A stretch of 64,000 nt of DNA from Dirofilaria immitis (taxonomy: Eukaryota; Nematoda; Chromadorea; Rhabditida; Onchocercidae), in assembly GCA_024305405.1 (NCBI GenBank), contig JAKNDB010000076.1, positions 616,501 through 680,500 of the forward strand, in the 5' to 3' direction. The position numbers were made by a program, and so were the translations under genes. Below are positions 63,401 to 64,000 of the stretch, piece by piece. Positions within the stretch are counted from its first letter, which is position 1. Each line of letters starts with the position of its first letter. Below the pieces are notes generated by a model. That model made no database searches. It was not told the DNA's origin and saw nothing but the letters and a program-made list of their open reading frames with translations.

Positions 63401-64000
63401 CAATATTATCATTTCTCGACTGTTCCTTCGAATGCTTCCTGCGTCTTCTTCACTTCCACTTAATATCATTCTTGTATTACTGTTGGAGGTGATAAGGTAG
63501 AAATATCTATGATGTATTCAGCGCTATGTTACACTTCATTTACTTCATGATGTCAAGCATGTCGGTAATTTCGTCTATTAAAAATTCATCTTTTCTATTA
63601 GAACAGCTACATTCTCAATTTCGGCATTCTAAATGACAATCAAAGTTAGAATGATCAAAAGCAAATCAGAATAATGATGTGGTTAATGATGAAATTGATG
63701 GCGACGATAACATTGTTGATTGATACGATGGTGATGATATGGTTGCTGATGATAGATGTTAACATTGTGATGACAATAGATAGTGTCATGGTGTGGACAG
63801 AATCTCGCTATTAGAGATGCTTATATAATGGCGATGATCCTCTAACCATTGCTGGGATAGAGCGATTCATATATCTGGAAGCAGTAGTAGCAACAGCAGC
63901 AGTAGCGGTAGCACTTCTTTCTGAACATGCATCATGCAGTACTTTCCTAAATAGTCGCAATACCTATGGGTTACTCTTATAGTCTGTCCGCTTATGTCAC
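60401..64000. other. gene-poor right end
   Basis: No conserved exon was recognised. Frames at 62820-63029 and 63254-63469 lack signatures. From about 63655 to 63775 there is an irregular GATGAT/TGATGG-rich stretch, and at 63881-63920 a run of GTAGCA/GCAGCA-like triplets. These could be simple sequence or the edge of a gene outside the window. Confidence 0.45.

Noticed and set aside
1..64000. Bacterial endosymbiont (Wolbachia) insertion, rRNA or tRNA clusters, CRISPR arrays
   Set aside because: No long intronless bacterial-style frames, tRNA-like cloverleaf signatures or regular spacer repeats were seen. The one intronless gene is animal-type.

Overview
The window is nuclear DNA of a nematode. 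It is very A+T-rich, and every protein-coding gene but one is cut by many short GT-AG introns. Several proteins are worm-like versions of PAR-6, troponin C (PAT-10), CLN3 and APC (APR-1). The style fits a clade III (spirurid/filarial) worm, but no species is claimed. No bacterial operon, rRNA, tRNA, CRISPR or intact transposon was seen.

Layout. Minus strand, read right to left: an M20 metallopeptidase (13864-16819), an RWD-domain protein like RWDD1 (7654-12552) and par-6 (2727-5272). Next come a small unrecognised plus-strand gene with an in-frame TGA (19517-20308) and a CLN3/battenin gene on the minus strand (21273-24815). Troponin C (28216-30271, plus) lies tail-to-tail with a nicotinic acetylcholine receptor subunit (30492-34418, minus). 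A 6.6 kb gene-poor stretch leads to an unrecognised four-helix membrane protein (40997-41994, minus), then a 6 kb empty stretch, then an intronless DNA-binding protein with a Brinker-type and two CENP-B-type helix-turn-helix domains (48048-49860, minus). Divergent from it is an 18-exon APC homologue, apr-1 (52777-59876, plus). The last 4 kb show no gene.

The most important observation is a reading-frame pattern. In six of the ten genes the conserved protein continues only if one base is added to a short homopolymer. I count 17 sites, all missing a base and never carrying an extra one. After adding them, every one of these coding sequences is a multiple of three and intron phases agree throughout. 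This looks like systematic homopolymer undercalling in the assembly rather than real pseudogenes, and it hides most of the coding content from simple ORF finding.

Other points: a GC-AG intron in the receptor gene, an 81 bp duplication just upstream of the peptidase gene, a 44 bp triplication in troponin C intron 1, a troponin C first exon whose only coding bases are ATG, and an APC homologue that keeps a degenerate SAMP motif and a C-terminal PDZ-binding tail. PAR-6 (apical polarity) and APR-1 (Wnt/cytoskeleton) lie in one 60 kb block. From memory, the C. elegans orthologues par-6, pat-10, apr-1 and a cln-3 paralogue all sit on chromosome I, so the block may reflect old chromosome-level linkage.
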